DNA of 64,000 nucleotides from Anoxynatronum sibiricum (GTDB lineage Bacteria; Bacillota; Clostridia; Peptostreptococcales; Tindalliaceae). The notes below the pieces were generated by a model. It was not told where the DNA came from and did no database searches. It worked only from the letters and a program-made list of their open reading frames with translations. Every line of letters begins with the position of its first letter. Position 1 is the stretch's first letter. The position numbers were made by a program, and so were the translations under genes. This document shows positions 14,783 to 23,683 of this stretch, piece by piece. The DNA lies in assembly GCF_039414295.1 (NCBI RefSeq), contig NZ_JBCITM010000021.1, forward strand, positions 1 to 64,000, in the 5' to 3' direction.

Positions 14783-17029
14783 ATGTTAACGGCATTTTCC
14801 ATGAGAAAAAAAACTTTCCTCATCATCGTTCTCATTCTGTGTCTGTTTCTCACCGCCTGTGGCGGGGGCGGCGAAGGCGGGGGAGGCGCGCCGGCGGCAG
14901 CATCGGGCAATGCATCCACCACACCGTCTGCCACTGCCCTTCCAGACACCTGGCAATTTGAACGCACCATCCCCGAACCCATTGAACTCACTTACGACGG
15001 TTCACCGGTTTCCCTGGGGAACTTTGCCACCCATGGCATTGAAATCAGTGTGCCGGAGAGCGCCTTCGAATCGGCAGTGACCCTCACTCTGTCGCAGCCA
15101 GAAGAAGGGGTTCGATACAACCAGGCCGCCATGGATCCTGCCGGCGTTCCCGCCGCCTTTCGCATTGAGGGTGATCAACTGCGTTCAGATCTTCCCATGA
15201 CCGTGAAGCTGAAGGTGGATGCCCAGCAACTGGCAGATCTTCAGGAAACCGGCGGTTTCCGGGGGGGCCATTTTGACGAAACCTTTGGCTGGACCTATGT
15301 GGATCTGGTGGAGGTCAATGAAACCGAAGGCTACCTGCTCTTTAACACGTATCACAACTGGCTCTTTGCTCCCGCCAAGCTCACCCGGGAAGAACGTGTG
15401 GAGCAGTTTGCCAAAGAAAAGGCCCTGGATGCCTGGGGTGCCCAGCAAATGGGCAATGAAGTGGAAAACGTGACCCGGGAAATGATCCGGGAGATTATGA
15501 TTCAGCAGTTTAATGCCACCAACGAGTCTGAAATCATGAAAATTGCCGATGCTGTCATCGGTGAAATTGAATCGGATGCCCTTGATTACGGCAAAATGGC
15601 TCTTCAGCTAAAGGACGGGGATTATGAGGGCCTGGTGGGAAGCGTAACCGATAGGCTGGGCAGCACCCTGGCCAGCAGCCTGGAGTCGGGCACACTGGAA
15701 ACCCTCTTTGGCCAGGCCGGTACCGCCGCCGCTGCTGCCGGCCATTTATGGGAAGGTGATTACAGCGGAGCGGGCATGAAGATTGCCGAAACCATCGCCG
15801 CATCTTCTCCGGTTTACAGGGTGGCCAAAGTATGGATTGATGTGGTGGATACCCGCATCAGCAACTGGAAAAATGACGAAGTGGAAAAGGCCTATCAGAT
15901 TTATATCAACGGTGCCCAGAGCCGTTCTCCCTGGGGGTACAGCGTAGATGCCGGCGACTTTGAATCCCTTTACAGCCAGATGCGGGGCGTCAGCCGCCAG
16001 CTGGAGCTGGAAGCAGTGGAACGATATGCCAACGCCCGGGGTATCAGCACCGGAGAGATCACTACTGAGCAGCGGCGGCAGATCCTGGCTGAGGTGAAAA
16101 CCAGTCTGAAAGACCAGTTTGAGAAACGTTCCAAACAGGAGGAAGAGCTGCGCCTTCTGGAGGAAGACCAGCGGGAGATCATCCGCCAGTTTGAAGAATG
16201 GGGCTTGTTAAGGGAAGGCAGCAGCTGGTACCCCTATGACACCCCTGTGGAACAGATGCTTCACCGCCTGCATGGCCAGATGGAGCGGATTATGCGGGAG
16301 ACGGGCCGGTATGACCTGGTGATTCGCAGGGGCGACCTGCATGACCAGCGCCGGGGGCTGGACAACATCGGCGAGCTGAAGAAAAGCGAGCTGCTGGTAC
16401 CTCATCTGGCAGAACTCATCAGCACCCGTTATGTGGAAGGGGAGGAAGCCTACCAGAAAAAACTGCTGGAATTCGGCTACATCACCCTGAAGCTGGAGCC
16501 GGGCACCTATGTGGGGGACCTGGTGATCACCGGTGTGCCCATTAAAAAAGCCCTGGAGCAGGCCATGGAAGATCCCGGGTCAGTTCCGGAATATTCCGGT
16601 CCCAATGAGGAGATGTGTGAAGAAATTGATCTGTGGGAAGCGGACGTGCAGGCAAGTGTTCGAGAGGCCATCGACAACCTGGACACCGTCAATGGCACCG
16701 TGGTACCCCTGCAGGTTGAAATCTCCCAGGGATCAGGTGAAAACAGTTTCACCGCGGTTCTCACCGCCGATTTTGCCAGTGCCCTGCCCAGCATGGGTTG
16801 TGAAGATATCAGCGGCCCCACCACCTTCCAGGTGCGCACCGACAAAGACACGCTCACCCTTACTCACACCCTTGAAGATGGCGCCGGCCACTGGTCTTAC
16901 GAGGGCACCATTGCTCCCGGTGGCATGATCTCCGGGAACCTGCGGTTATATACCAACGAAACGGAGTACCGGGAATATGTGGGCACCGACAACATGCTCA
17001 CCGGCACCTGGGAAGTCAGTAAGCAATAA
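14783..17029 (+). CDS. Large surface lipoprotein of unknown function
   Basis: A 748-aa protein with signal LIIVLILCLFLTACGG (lipobox LTAC) and a glycine/alanine-rich linker. The ATG at 14783 is preceded by AAAGGAG; upstream in-frame starts lack this. Residues about 50-190 contain a beta-rich segment (ISVPESAFESAVTLTLSQP) that resembles ZU5-like domains. A long helical, charged stretch near residues 400-470 (KQEEELRLLEEDQREIIRQF) may form a coiled coil. The C-terminus is again beta-rich. No enzyme motif is visible. The next gene is an Lgt paralogue, suggesting a dedicated lipidation partner, but that is inference. Confidence 0.7.
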   Translation: MLTAFSMRKKTFLIIVLILCLFLTACGGGGEGGGGAPAAASGNASTTPSATALPDTWQFERTIPEPIELTYDGSPVSLGNFATHGIEISVPESAFESAVTLTLSQPEEGVRYNQAAMDPAGVPAAFRIEGDQLRSDLPMTVKLKVDAQQLADLQETGGFRGGHFDETFGWTYVDLVEVNETEGYLLFNTYHNWLFAPAKLTREERVEQFAKEKALDAWGAQQMGNEVENVTREMIREIMIQQFNATNESEIMKIADAVIGEIESDALDYGKMALQLKDGDYEGLVGSVTDRLGSTLASSLESGTLETLFGQAGTAAAAAGHLWEGDYSGAGMKIAETIAASSPVYRVAKVWIDVVDTRISNWKNDEVEKAYQIYINGAQSRSPWGYSVDAGDFESLYSQMRGVSRQLELEAVERYANARGISTGEITTEQRRQILAEVKTSLKDQFEKRSKQEEELRLLEEDQREIIRQFEEWGLLREGSSWYPYDTPVEQMLHRLHGQMERIMRETGRYDLVIRRGDLHDQRRGLDNIGELKKSELLVPHLAELISTRYVEGEEAYQKKLLEFGYITLKLEPGTYVGDLVITGVPIKKALEQAMEDPGSVPEYSGPNEEMCEEIDLWEADVQASVREAIDNLDTVNGTVVPLQVEISQGSGENSFTAVLTADFASALPSMGCEDISGPTTFQVRTDKDTLTLTHTLEDGAGHWSYEGTIAPGGMISGNLRLYTNETEYREYVGTDNMLTGTWEVSKQ

Positions 17030-17046
17030 CCGGGAAGGTGATGACC

Positions 17047-18030
17047 ATGCGCCCCATACTGTTTTACATGAAATGGATGAACCAGACTGTCTCCGTGCCG
17101 TCTTACCGTTTTTTCGGCATGCTGGCAGCCCTGTACCTGCTGGTGACAGTGGCATGGCAATGGCGGCGGGAATCCCGCCGCCAGGCTGTGGGGCTTCATG
17201 GCCTGGTGCCGCTGTCCATTTTCACCGGCTTTTCCACCGGTCAGCTGCTGGCCGTCTGTTTTCTCAGTATTGCCGCTTTTTTTGCAGGGGCACGGCTTCT
17301 TTATGTGCTCCTGTATCTTCCCCAGGTGATGGCAGCCCCTGCCCGGCTGGTGGAACTGAAACTGCGAAACTTCAGCCTTCACGGCGGTCTGGCGGCCGTA
17401 CTCCTGCTGTGGTTTCACTGGAGCCGGCGCTGGGGGTTTTCTCTTCCCGCCCTGACAGATTCTCTGGTGGTGCATGTGGGCATTGCCATTGCCATCATGC
17501 GCCTGGGCTGTTTCTTCAACGGCTGCTGCTTCGGTCTTCCCACCCAAATGCCCTGGGGCATGCACTTTCCCCTGGCCAACCCCAATCCGGTCACCCGGCT
17601 GGTGGGGTTTAACGCCGTCACCGCCGGTCTGCTGGGAGCCACCGCCGTCATGCGCCACCCCACCCAGCTTTATGAGATGGGGGCCGCCCTGCTGGCTTCG
17701 GGAGTTACCTGGCGATGCCAGCGCCGGCACCCTGCCGGGTCTGGGTTTGGCACTGCCCTCTTTGGGTTGCTTTTTTCCGGAGGCCGTCTGGTGGTGTTCT
17801 TTTATCGGGATTTTCCCACAGCCGGCAGTCTTTCCAACCTGCTGCGGGGCCCGGTAGTGTACGGCCTCTGTTTGCTGTTCTTTACCGGTTGGCTGGTGAA
17901 GATTCGATCTGGTGAATCATGGTTTTCAAAGCTTCCACCACTTGCTGACGCCGGATATGGGGTTCATCGGCCCGGGAAGCTTCGTGAATCAGGTAGTCCC
18001 AGAAAGAAGCCGTCATCTGGCTTTCATTGA
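17047..18030 (+). CDS. Lgt-like prolipoprotein diacylglyceryl transferase paralogue
   Basis: Lgt moves diacylglycerol from phosphatidylglycerol to the lipobox cysteine in the membrane. This 327-aa, multi-spanning protein has the family landmarks: FSLHGGLAA (HGG), AIMRLGCFFNGCCFG with PWGMHFP (the N-G signature, here flanked by cysteines), RHPTQLYE, and GGRLVVFFYRDF. The CFFNGCC version differs from canonical GRIGNFINGE, so it is a divergent paralogue. The ATG at 17047 has GGAAGG 8 nt upstream. It follows the lipoprotein gene by 17 bases. Its 3' end overlaps the convergent XRE gene by 149 bases; the last 45 residues are probably not conserved. Confidence 0.75.
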   Translation: MRPILFYMKWMNQTVSVPSYRFFGMLAALYLLVTVAWQWRRESRRQAVGLHGLVPLSIFTGFSTGQLLAVCFLSIAAFFAGARLLYVLLYLPQVMAAPARLVELKLRNFSLHGGLAAVLLLWFHWSRRWGFSLPALTDSLVVHVGIAIAIMRLGCFFNGCCFGLPTQMPWGMHFPLANPNPVTRLVGFNAVTAGLLGATAVMRHPTQLYEMGAALLASGVTWRCQRRHPAGSGFGTALFGLLFSGGRLVVFFYRDFPTAGSLSNLLRGPVVYGLCLLFFTGWLVKIRSGESWFSKLPPLADAGYGVHRPGKLRESGSPRKKPSSGFH

Positions 18031-19459
18031 TGGCAAACACCGCCGGTGGCTGAGAAGGCTTCATCACCAGCACCCCCACATCTTCCCGGGCATAGAGGGT
18101 GTACCCCCCCGCCCGGCGCTGGTATCCCAAAGAGACATGATACCGTTCATGGGTTTTCAGCAGTTCAATGATCTGTATCAGGTGCAGCCGGTATTCTTCA
18201 GGGGTGTAGAAAGCTTCCAGGCCGCCGGTGAGGTCGATGGCACCAATGCGAATTTTTCCCGTCGCCAAGTCTTCCACCCGGGGCAGGTTGATGAGCTCAT
18301 GAAAGGTGTTGGTTTCCAGCTGACGGCTAAAATGACGAGTTCTTATGGCATGATCCGCCAGCAGCTTTTTCCTTTCGGGAAGGGCCAGCCGGGTGCAGAT
18401 CAAGGCTGCCGCCTCCTGAGGCATAGTGGTGAGTGAAAGAGAGTCGGTTTTGATCAAGGCGTGGGCGGTTTCAGCTTCAAACTCGTTGAGGGTGGCCTCA
18501 TAGGCATCACCTGACCCCGGCGTGAAAATCCGCATCAGTGGACGGCACAGCGCCGCATAGTCCTGAAACTCCGCCACAAGACCTGCCACTGCCTGGGGTT
18601 CCTGCACCAGAAAATTCACGGCTCCCCTGGTACCCTCCCCCACCGAAGTGGCGCACACCGCCGCTGTCTTGGGTGCAATGAAGAGGGTGCGGCGGAAAAT
18701 GCCGTCCCGAATCCGGGGATAGTAGTAGGGTTCAATGGCTCCGGTCATGTAAATGGGCAACCATTCACCGATGGCTGACAGCATTTCGTCGATGTCCCGG
18801 CTGATGGTGTGAATGATTTTGATCCGGTTGCCCTTCAACACCACCTGTGCCAACCGCTGTGCCCACTGGGCCGTGAAGGCGGGCTGGTCTTTCAGCCAGT
18901 CCAGGTTTTCATCGCTGAAAAGGAGCAGTGTCTGGGGAACGGCCTCTGCCAGCACCAGATCAAGAAATGCCAGCACTGCCCTTCGTTTTCCTTCGGTACC
19001 ATAAAGCAGCTGGGTGTCGGTCATTGAACCGGTGTTGTCATCAGCTGTGTCCGACAAGTTCCCCTCCCCTTCTTTGGCTGCGATGCCTTCTGAGCCGGGA
19101 GGTTTTTTAAAGCGAAAACTGGAAAAGCCTTCCAAAAATCCAGCCACCGGGTCTGCCGTTTCCTGGCTGTCGGTTTGCAGCCATTGATGGATCATATCTG
19201 TCAGCGATGCCTTGTCACCCATCTGGGCCAGGGGTTGCTCCATGGCCTTTGCCAGAGCCTCCTGTTGATACACAACTGCACAGTGGGCAGCAAAATAACC
19301 CGCCATGGCCAGCAGGTAGTTTTCCTGCTGGGCGGGTTTGCGGGCACCCCGGCGCAGCCGGCTGATATAGGAAGCATCCAGCAGGGTATGCCGCGCCAGG
19401 GCACTGTTGCTCACGTTGGTGAGATTCATGAGAAAATTCAGTTTGTCATGAAATTGCAT
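17882..19459 (-). CDS. XRE-type helix-turn-helix protein with a large uncharacterised domain
   Basis: This 525-aa protein starts with an XRE-like HTH (NSALARHTLLDASYISRLRRG, residues 18-38). A spacer follows, then a 350-residue region that recurs in clostridial regulators of unknown role (NRIKIIHTISRDIDEMLSAIG, GAIEPYYYPRIRDGIFRRT). No signal, membrane segment or catalytic motif is visible. The start ATG has AGGGGGCTGGCAG upstream. It lies 54 bases after pyrI in the same direction and may be read through from pyrBI. Its 3' end overlaps the Lgt-like gene tail to tail. Confidence 0.65.
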   Translation of the reverse strand: MQFHDKLNFLMNLTNVSNSALARHTLLDASYISRLRRGARKPAQQENYLLAMAGYFAAHCAVVYQQEALAKAMEQPLAQMGDKASLTDMIHQWLQTDSQETADPVAGFLEGFSSFRFKKPPGSEGIAAKEGEGNLSDTADDNTGSMTDTQLLYGTEGKRRAVLAFLDLVLAEAVPQTLLLFSDENLDWLKDQPAFTAQWAQRLAQVVLKGNRIKIIHTISRDIDEMLSAIGEWLPIYMTGAIEPYYYPRIRDGIFRRTLFIAPKTAAVCATSVGEGTRGAVNFLVQEPQAVAGLVAEFQDYAALCRPLMRIFTPGSGDAYEATLNEFEAETAHALIKTDSLSLTTMPQEAAALICTRLALPERKKLLADHAIRTRHFSRQLETNTFHELINLPRVEDLATGKIRIGAIDLTGGLEAFYTPEEYRLHLIQIIELLKTHERYHVSLGYQRRAGGYTLYAREDVGVLVMKPSQPPAVFAINESQMTASFWDYLIHEASRADEPHIRRQQVVEALKTMIHQIESSPANR

Positions 19460-19513
19460 CTGCCAGCCCCCTTTTCTTTTCAGTATATCAGGGGCAGGAT
19501 GGAAAGAATAGTC

Positions 19514-19942
19514 CTACAGGCGGTATTCCGTCAGTTCTTCGCAATAGCTGCACCGGTACTGAATTTTCCCGTTGGGCACCAGGGTAAACTCCGGCTGGGC
19601 GCATTCGTCGACAGCAGTGATACACCGGGGATTTTTGCAGGCAAAGAGGCCGCTCACCTTTTCCGGAAGGGTGGCTTCTTTTTTGTCGATGATCTGTTCA
19701 TTTTCGATGTAGTTCACTGTAATGCCTGGGTCGATGAGCCCCAGAATGCGCAGATCGACGGTGAGATCATCCTGAATTTTGATGATGTCTTTGGTGCCCC
19801 GTTTGCGGCTGGAAACATGCATCAGCAGCACCGAGGGTGATTTTCTCCGGTCAAGGCGCAGTTTTTCAAAAACCTTCAAGCCTTTCCCCGCAGGAATATG
19901 GTCGATGACAATTCCTTTTTGAATGGCGGTGACTTCAATCAT
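19514..19942 (-). CDS. pyrI: Aspartate carbamoyltransferase regulatory subunit
   Basis: The 142-aa subunit binds nucleotides allosterically and holds the ATCase catalytic trimers together. The nucleotide domain includes GIVIDHIPAGKG. The zinc domain has four cysteines in CKNPRC and CSYC. Its ATG overlaps the pyrB stop (ATGA), so translation is coupled. The length is typical. Confidence 0.93.
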   Translation of the reverse strand: MIEVTAIQKGIVIDHIPAGKGLKVFEKLRLDRRKSPSVLLMHVSSRKRGTKDIIKIQDDLTVDLRILGLIDPGITVNYIENEQIIDKKEATLPEKVSGLFACKNPRCITAVDECAQPEFTLVPNGKIQYRCSYCEELTEYRL

Positions 19943-20886
19943 GCCAGGTTCACTCCCATCACAGCGGACAGCAGGGCCATCCGGATATACACGCCCATGG
20001 TTGCCTGTTCAAAATAACGGGCCCGGGGGTCGTCGTCCACCTCATACTGAATTTCGTTCACCCGGGGCAGCGGATGGAGCACCATCAAGTCTTCTTTGGC
20101 CGTTTTCAGCTTGTCACGGGTGAGAATAAAGCTGTCTTTCAGCTTCACATACTCTTCCTCGTTGAAAAAACGTTCTTTTTGAATGCGGGTCATGTAGAGA
20201 AGATCAATGTCTTCAATACAGTCTTCCAAACGGCTGGTTTCGTGGAGGGTGATGTGGTAGCGGTGCTGCAGTTCGTCCCGCAGGTGTCCCGGAATGCGCA
20301 GCTCTGTGGGAGACACCAGGTAGAAGGTCATTCCCGGAAAACGGCACAGGGTTTTCAGCAACGAGTGTACGGTACGGCCAAAAAGAAGATCGCCGCAAAA
20401 GGCCACTTGCAGGTTTTCGATGGCTCCCCGGTATTTTTGAAGGGTCAGCAGGTCGGTGAGGGTTTGGGTGGGATGCTGATGCCCGCCGTCCCCGGCATTA
20501 ATCACCGGAACAGTGGCGTACTGAGCCGCCAGCTTGGGAGCGCCCTCCCGGGGGTGGCGCATCACCAAGGCGTGGGCGTAATCGTCCATTACCCGAACGG
20601 TGTCTGCCAGACTCTCGCCCTTGGCTGCAGAGCTGACGGCGGCATCGGAGAATCCCAATACCTGCCCCCCCAGACGCAGCATGGCCGACTCAAAGCTGAG
20701 GCGGGTGCGGGTGCTGGGTTCATAAAACAGGGTGCCCATGATTTTTCCCTTGCAACAATCGGCATACTCCTCCGGCCGGGCTTCCATTTTCAGCCCCAGC
20801 TCCAACAATGTCTGCAGTTCTTCCATGGTGAAGTCTTCCGGATCAATGAGGTGTCGGCCTTTCAAACTTTCCAGATTCATGTGCAT
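19939..20886 (-). CDS. pyrB: Aspartate carbamoyltransferase catalytic subunit
   Basis: The enzyme joins carbamoyl phosphate and aspartate, the first committed step of pyrimidine synthesis. Key motifs in this roughly 315-aa protein are FYEPSTRTRLSFESAM (carbamoyl phosphate site), DGGHQHPTQTLTDL and HPLPRVNEI. Two ATG codons, 6 bases apart, follow GGAGGGGG; either may start translation. It heads pyrB-pyrI and is preceded by a PyrR-type attenuator. Confidence 0.95.
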   Translation of the reverse strand: MHMNLESLKGRHLIDPEDFTMEELQTLLELGLKMEARPEEYADCCKGKIMGTLFYEPSTRTRLSFESAMLRLGGQVLGFSDAAVSSAAKGESLADTVRVMDDYAHALVMRHPREGAPKLAAQYATVPVINAGDGGHQHPTQTLTDLLTLQKYRGAIENLQVAFCGDLLFGRTVHSLLKTLCRFPGMTFYLVSPTELRIPGHLRDELQHRYHITLHETSRLEDCIEDIDLLYMTRIQKERFFNEEEYVKLKDSFILTRDKLKTAKEDLMVLHPLPRVNEIQYEVDDDPRARYFEQATMGVYIRMALLSAVMGVNLA

Positions 20887-20899
20887 TCCCCCTCCAATT

Positions 20900-21060
20900 A
20901 AAAAACGCCCTCTTATCCCGAAAAGGATGAAAGGGCGCAGATGCCGGTGATAACAAACGACAGACTCTCGCCTCGCCGGCGGTGAGACTTCTCTGCCGCG
21001 GGGGTTGTCGTCATGTTGTTCTGTGCCTTCTTAGCCTCTCGGGACTAAATTAAAGGATGC
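20900..21060 (-). promoter_or_regulatory. PyrR-type attenuator in the pyrB leader
   Basis: On the minus strand, AGTCCCGAGAGGCT (within 21026-21048) matches the PyrR-binding anti-antiterminator consensus. About 100 bases later a terminator hairpin CGCCCT...AGGGCG with six T residues (20900-20938) precedes the pyrB ribosome binding site. PyrR with UMP would favour termination. No pyrR gene is in the window. Confidence 0.85.
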
Positions 21061-21080
21061 CGTATTCAGTTGCTGGAAAC

Positions 21081-21110
21081 AGCATATCACATATGGAGCG
21101 ACCGGGTCAA
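21081..21110 (-). promoter_or_regulatory. Promoter of pyrB-pyrI
   Basis: TTGACC (21105-21110) and TATGCT (21081-21086) with an 18-bp spacer and a TG dinucleotide one base before the -10. It abuts the stop codon of the upstream phosphoesterase gene. Confidence 0.6.
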
Positions 21111-22079
21111 CTATGGGCTGATGCTTTTCAACGTCACCACCACTATCTCTGGGCGGTTGAAAATTCTTAGGGGGATAATGCTGTTCCCCAGGCCTCGGCT
21201 CACCACCATGGTGGATTCCCCGTGGATGTGACTGCCGCTGGTGTATTTGGGAAAAAGCCCCTGGTCGGGCGCCACCAGTCCGCCCAGTAAAGGGAGTCTG
21301 AACTGACCGCCATGGGCGTGGCCGGAGAAGATGAGGTCCATGTTATTTTCATGATACAGATGGAACATTTCGGGACGATGGGACAGCAAAATGGTGAACA
21401 GCTCTGCTTCCCCGCCATTCGTTGCATTGCTTTGGGCCGCCGTATCACTACCTGCCCACTTTCTCAGCTGGTCTTCCATCTTTCCAATGGGGGTGCCTTC
21501 CAGATAGCTGGCAGTGAGAAACGCCGGATCAGACAGCCCCACCATTCGAAGGGCACTGTCTTCTCTGGTGATCAGCCGGGTATCATCCTCCAGCACATGC
21601 ACCCCCGCTTCCATTAACTGCCCTTTAATGACATCGTATTGTCCCGACCAGGCTTCGTGATTGCCGGAGACAAAGTAGGTGGGGGCAATGGCCACCGCAC
21701 CATGGATAAAGTCCATGGCAGTTTCCAGGTTATATCTGCGCCGATCGATGAGATCGCCAGTAACCACAATGACATCAGGCGATTGAGATGCCACTCGGTT
21801 CAGCAGCGTTGTTTGCTCTTTTCCAAAGGCCTTGTTATGAAGGTCTGAAATGTGGACAATCGTGAATCCATGAAAATCTGATGGTATTTTGGGGTTTTCA
21901 TAATCGATATGGGTGATGACCAGGCTGTTATTCTGCCACCAGAAGAAAGCCACCAAAAGAAGCAAGAGCACTGCAGAGATGCGCCTTTTTGTCAGAAACT
22001 TTCTGCTGGTGCTCGCCTTGCCGATTCTCGTCTTGCTGCCCTTCTCCTTTATGAATGCTTCTTTTGAGGTGTTTTTCAT
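21111..22079 (-). CDS. Membrane-anchored metallophosphoesterase (YkuE/YaeI-like)
   Basis: This 322-aa protein has a basic N-terminus, a membrane segment (ISAVLLLLLVAFFWW, about residues 34-48) and a calcineurin-like phosphoesterase domain. Metal-site motifs are complete: ISDLHN, VVTGDLIDR, SGNHEAW and SGHAHGGQFRLP. Relatives hydrolyse lipid A intermediates or other phosphoesters at the membrane; the substrate here is unknown. The ATG follows AAAGGAG by 8 nt. It stands alone upstream of the pyr promoter. Confidence 0.87.
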   Translation of the reverse strand: MKNTSKEAFIKEKGSKTRIGKASTSRKFLTKRRISAVLLLLLVAFFWWQNNSLVITHIDYENPKIPSDFHGFTIVHISDLHNKAFGKEQTTLLNRVASQSPDVIVVTGDLIDRRRYNLETAMDFIHGAVAIAPTYFVSGNHEAWSGQYDVIKGQLMEAGVHVLEDDTRLITREDSALRMVGLSDPAFLTASYLEGTPIGKMEDQLRKWAGSDTAAQSNATNGGEAELFTILLSHRPEMFHLYHENNMDLIFSGHAHGGQFRLPLLGGLVAPDQGLFPKYTSGSHIHGESTMVVSRGLGNSIIPLRIFNRPEIVVVTLKSISP

Positions 22080-22191
22080 TGGTTTAGCTCCTTTATTCCG
22101 GAGAAAATAACGTGCAAGAGATTCATTGCCCAGCAGTCACTTCCAAGGGCACTTTCCCCGAGGCCAGCTTCATGTTGTCAGCTTCCGTTCA

Positions 22192-22254
22192 GCTCATGAG
22201 GTTTTCCACTTAGCTTATGCGGTTTTCCTGTTGGCTCATGAGGCTTTCCAGTTC
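22192..22254. repeat. 21-bp tandem repeat, three units, spanning the stop of the M50 gene
   Basis: GCTCATGAGGTTTTC-like units begin at 22192, 22213 and 22234. On the minus strand they read ESLMSQQ, ENRIS-stop, ENLMS-stop. The present stop codon lies inside the second unit. Confidence 0.7.
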
Positions 22255-23385
22255 TTGCAGCAGCTCTTTTTCCATCAGCGCCAGGCCTCGAATGGGGTAC
22301 TGATCCACCACTGCTTTGCCCCGTTGGCAAATTAGTCTGGCTGCTTCGTGCTGTCGATTCACATAATATTCGTAGTACGCTTTGACACGCATTCCGTTCA
22401 CATCCTGATCCTTTTGCAGTTTCTTTCCACTCAGTTCATAATAACGGATGGCTTTATCTATTTCGCCAGTTACACAGCTGCTGTAGCACAGCTCATAATA
22501 AACGCTCGGCAACAGATATGACGGGAACAATTGGAGATAGTTTTCGAAAACGGTGACATATAATTTCATTTCCTGAAGATTTCTTTCATCTAACGCCTTG
22601 TAATACTGATAGATCATTGCCAGCATGTCAAAGCTTGTGGGCATTTCAGCTTCCATTTCATTGCTCATGTTCATCTTCTCGTTTAGCTGCATATCTCTGG
22701 GACGAACACCGGCAGAGAGCTGGGCGATCATGCGATTAACGCGAATCAGGGTTTCCGAGAATGGTTTTTTCAAAAGCATACTCCAGATAATCTTACCGTC
22801 AGTGGGGCTGCTGCCAGAAATAAAGGGAAATGCGTTTACCATCCCCATGAAACATCCGATACCACCTAAAAAGACCAACAGCCAAGTGAGGCGTTCTGGT
22901 AAACCGGGAAAAAGAAGTGCACTTATAAAAAAAACGACTCCCATTAGGCAATTCAGCATAATACCCCCTGCATAATAGAGCAGCTGCTTGTGCTTCGACA
23001 CGGCTTCACGGGGCGGCATCATAGCACACAGTCCACTGTAGCCCTTATTGGTACTCACGGAAAATTTCATTTTGCCATTCTCATTATCCCAGCTAAAAAT
23101 GCTGATTCTATATGAAAGGAGCTGATATCCCGCTAATTTTCCAGCAACAAGGTGACCCAGTTCATGAATATTAACAGTCATGAAAAAAGCCACTAACACC
23201 GTGACTCCATGAAGGATAGCTGTTTTCCAGCTCAACTGGCCTTCTGAAATCGCCGTTCTCAAAAACCCAGCACTTGTAAAACCCAGTGTAAATCCCAATA
23301 CAATTCCCAGCACCAGCTGAATGATCAGGCCTCTTCTTTTCGATTTTTTTGCTTTTTCCTGATGGTTGTCCACATAGTTGTCCAT
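22210..23385 (-). CDS. M50-type membrane zinc metalloprotease
   Basis: A 391-aa protein with several membrane segments (LVLGIVLGFTLGFTSAGF; TVLVAFFMTVNI). The zinc motif NIHELGHLVAG is at about residues 71-81. SGSSPTDGK at about 195 supplies the third ligand Asp in an NPxDG-like position. M50 proteins cut substrates within the membrane, often anti-sigma factors or peptide pheromone precursors. The last 150 residues are soluble and helical, possibly TPR-like. GGGAGG precedes the ATG. Neighbours are an ABC exporter, a CPBP protease and a peptide-sensing-type kinase. Confidence 0.82.
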   Translation of the reverse strand: MDNYVDNHQEKAKKSKRRGLIIQLVLGIVLGFTLGFTSAGFLRTAISEGQLSWKTAILHGVTVLVAFFMTVNIHELGHLVAGKLAGYQLLSYRISIFSWDNENGKMKFSVSTNKGYSGLCAMMPPREAVSKHKQLLYYAGGIMLNCLMGVVFFISALLFPGLPERLTWLLVFLGGIGCFMGMVNAFPFISGSSPTDGKIIWSMLLKKPFSETLIRVNRMIAQLSAGVRPRDMQLNEKMNMSNEMEAEMPTSFDMLAMIYQYYKALDERNLQEMKLYVTVFENYLQLFPSYLLPSVYYELCYSSCVTGEIDKAIRYYELSGKKLQKDQDVNGMRVKAYYEYYVNRQHEAARLICQRGKAVVDQYPIRGLALMEKELLQELESLMSQQENRIS

Positions 23386-23683
23386 TTCTCAAGTGCCTCC
23401 CTTATCCTTTTCCAGTTTTGACAATGAAGCAAGGTGCCTCCGCCATTATATGTGTTCCGATTCCCAAAAGTCAATCAGCTTACCGCTGCCCTGCGGTTAC
23501 CGCTGCCCATGCTGGTAAACTGGTGACTGTTTCATCTTTTGATCTTCCGCTGGTGCTTCTGTCGAATTCCACTTTGTCAAATGCCAGACATTTCCGTCTG
23601 CTCCCCGTCTTATGTGATGGGTTATCTAACCAGACTGAAACACCAGACTAATCAATTAATTGACTGACTTGGGAGGCGTTCAC
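23386..23683. other. Divergent intergenic region between the M50 and ABC genes
   Basis: About 300 bases with no ORF I accept. TCAATTAATTGA (23652-23663) is a perfect 12-bp palindrome 15 bases before the ABC ribosome binding site and could be an operator. No convincing promoter was found. Confidence 0.3.
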
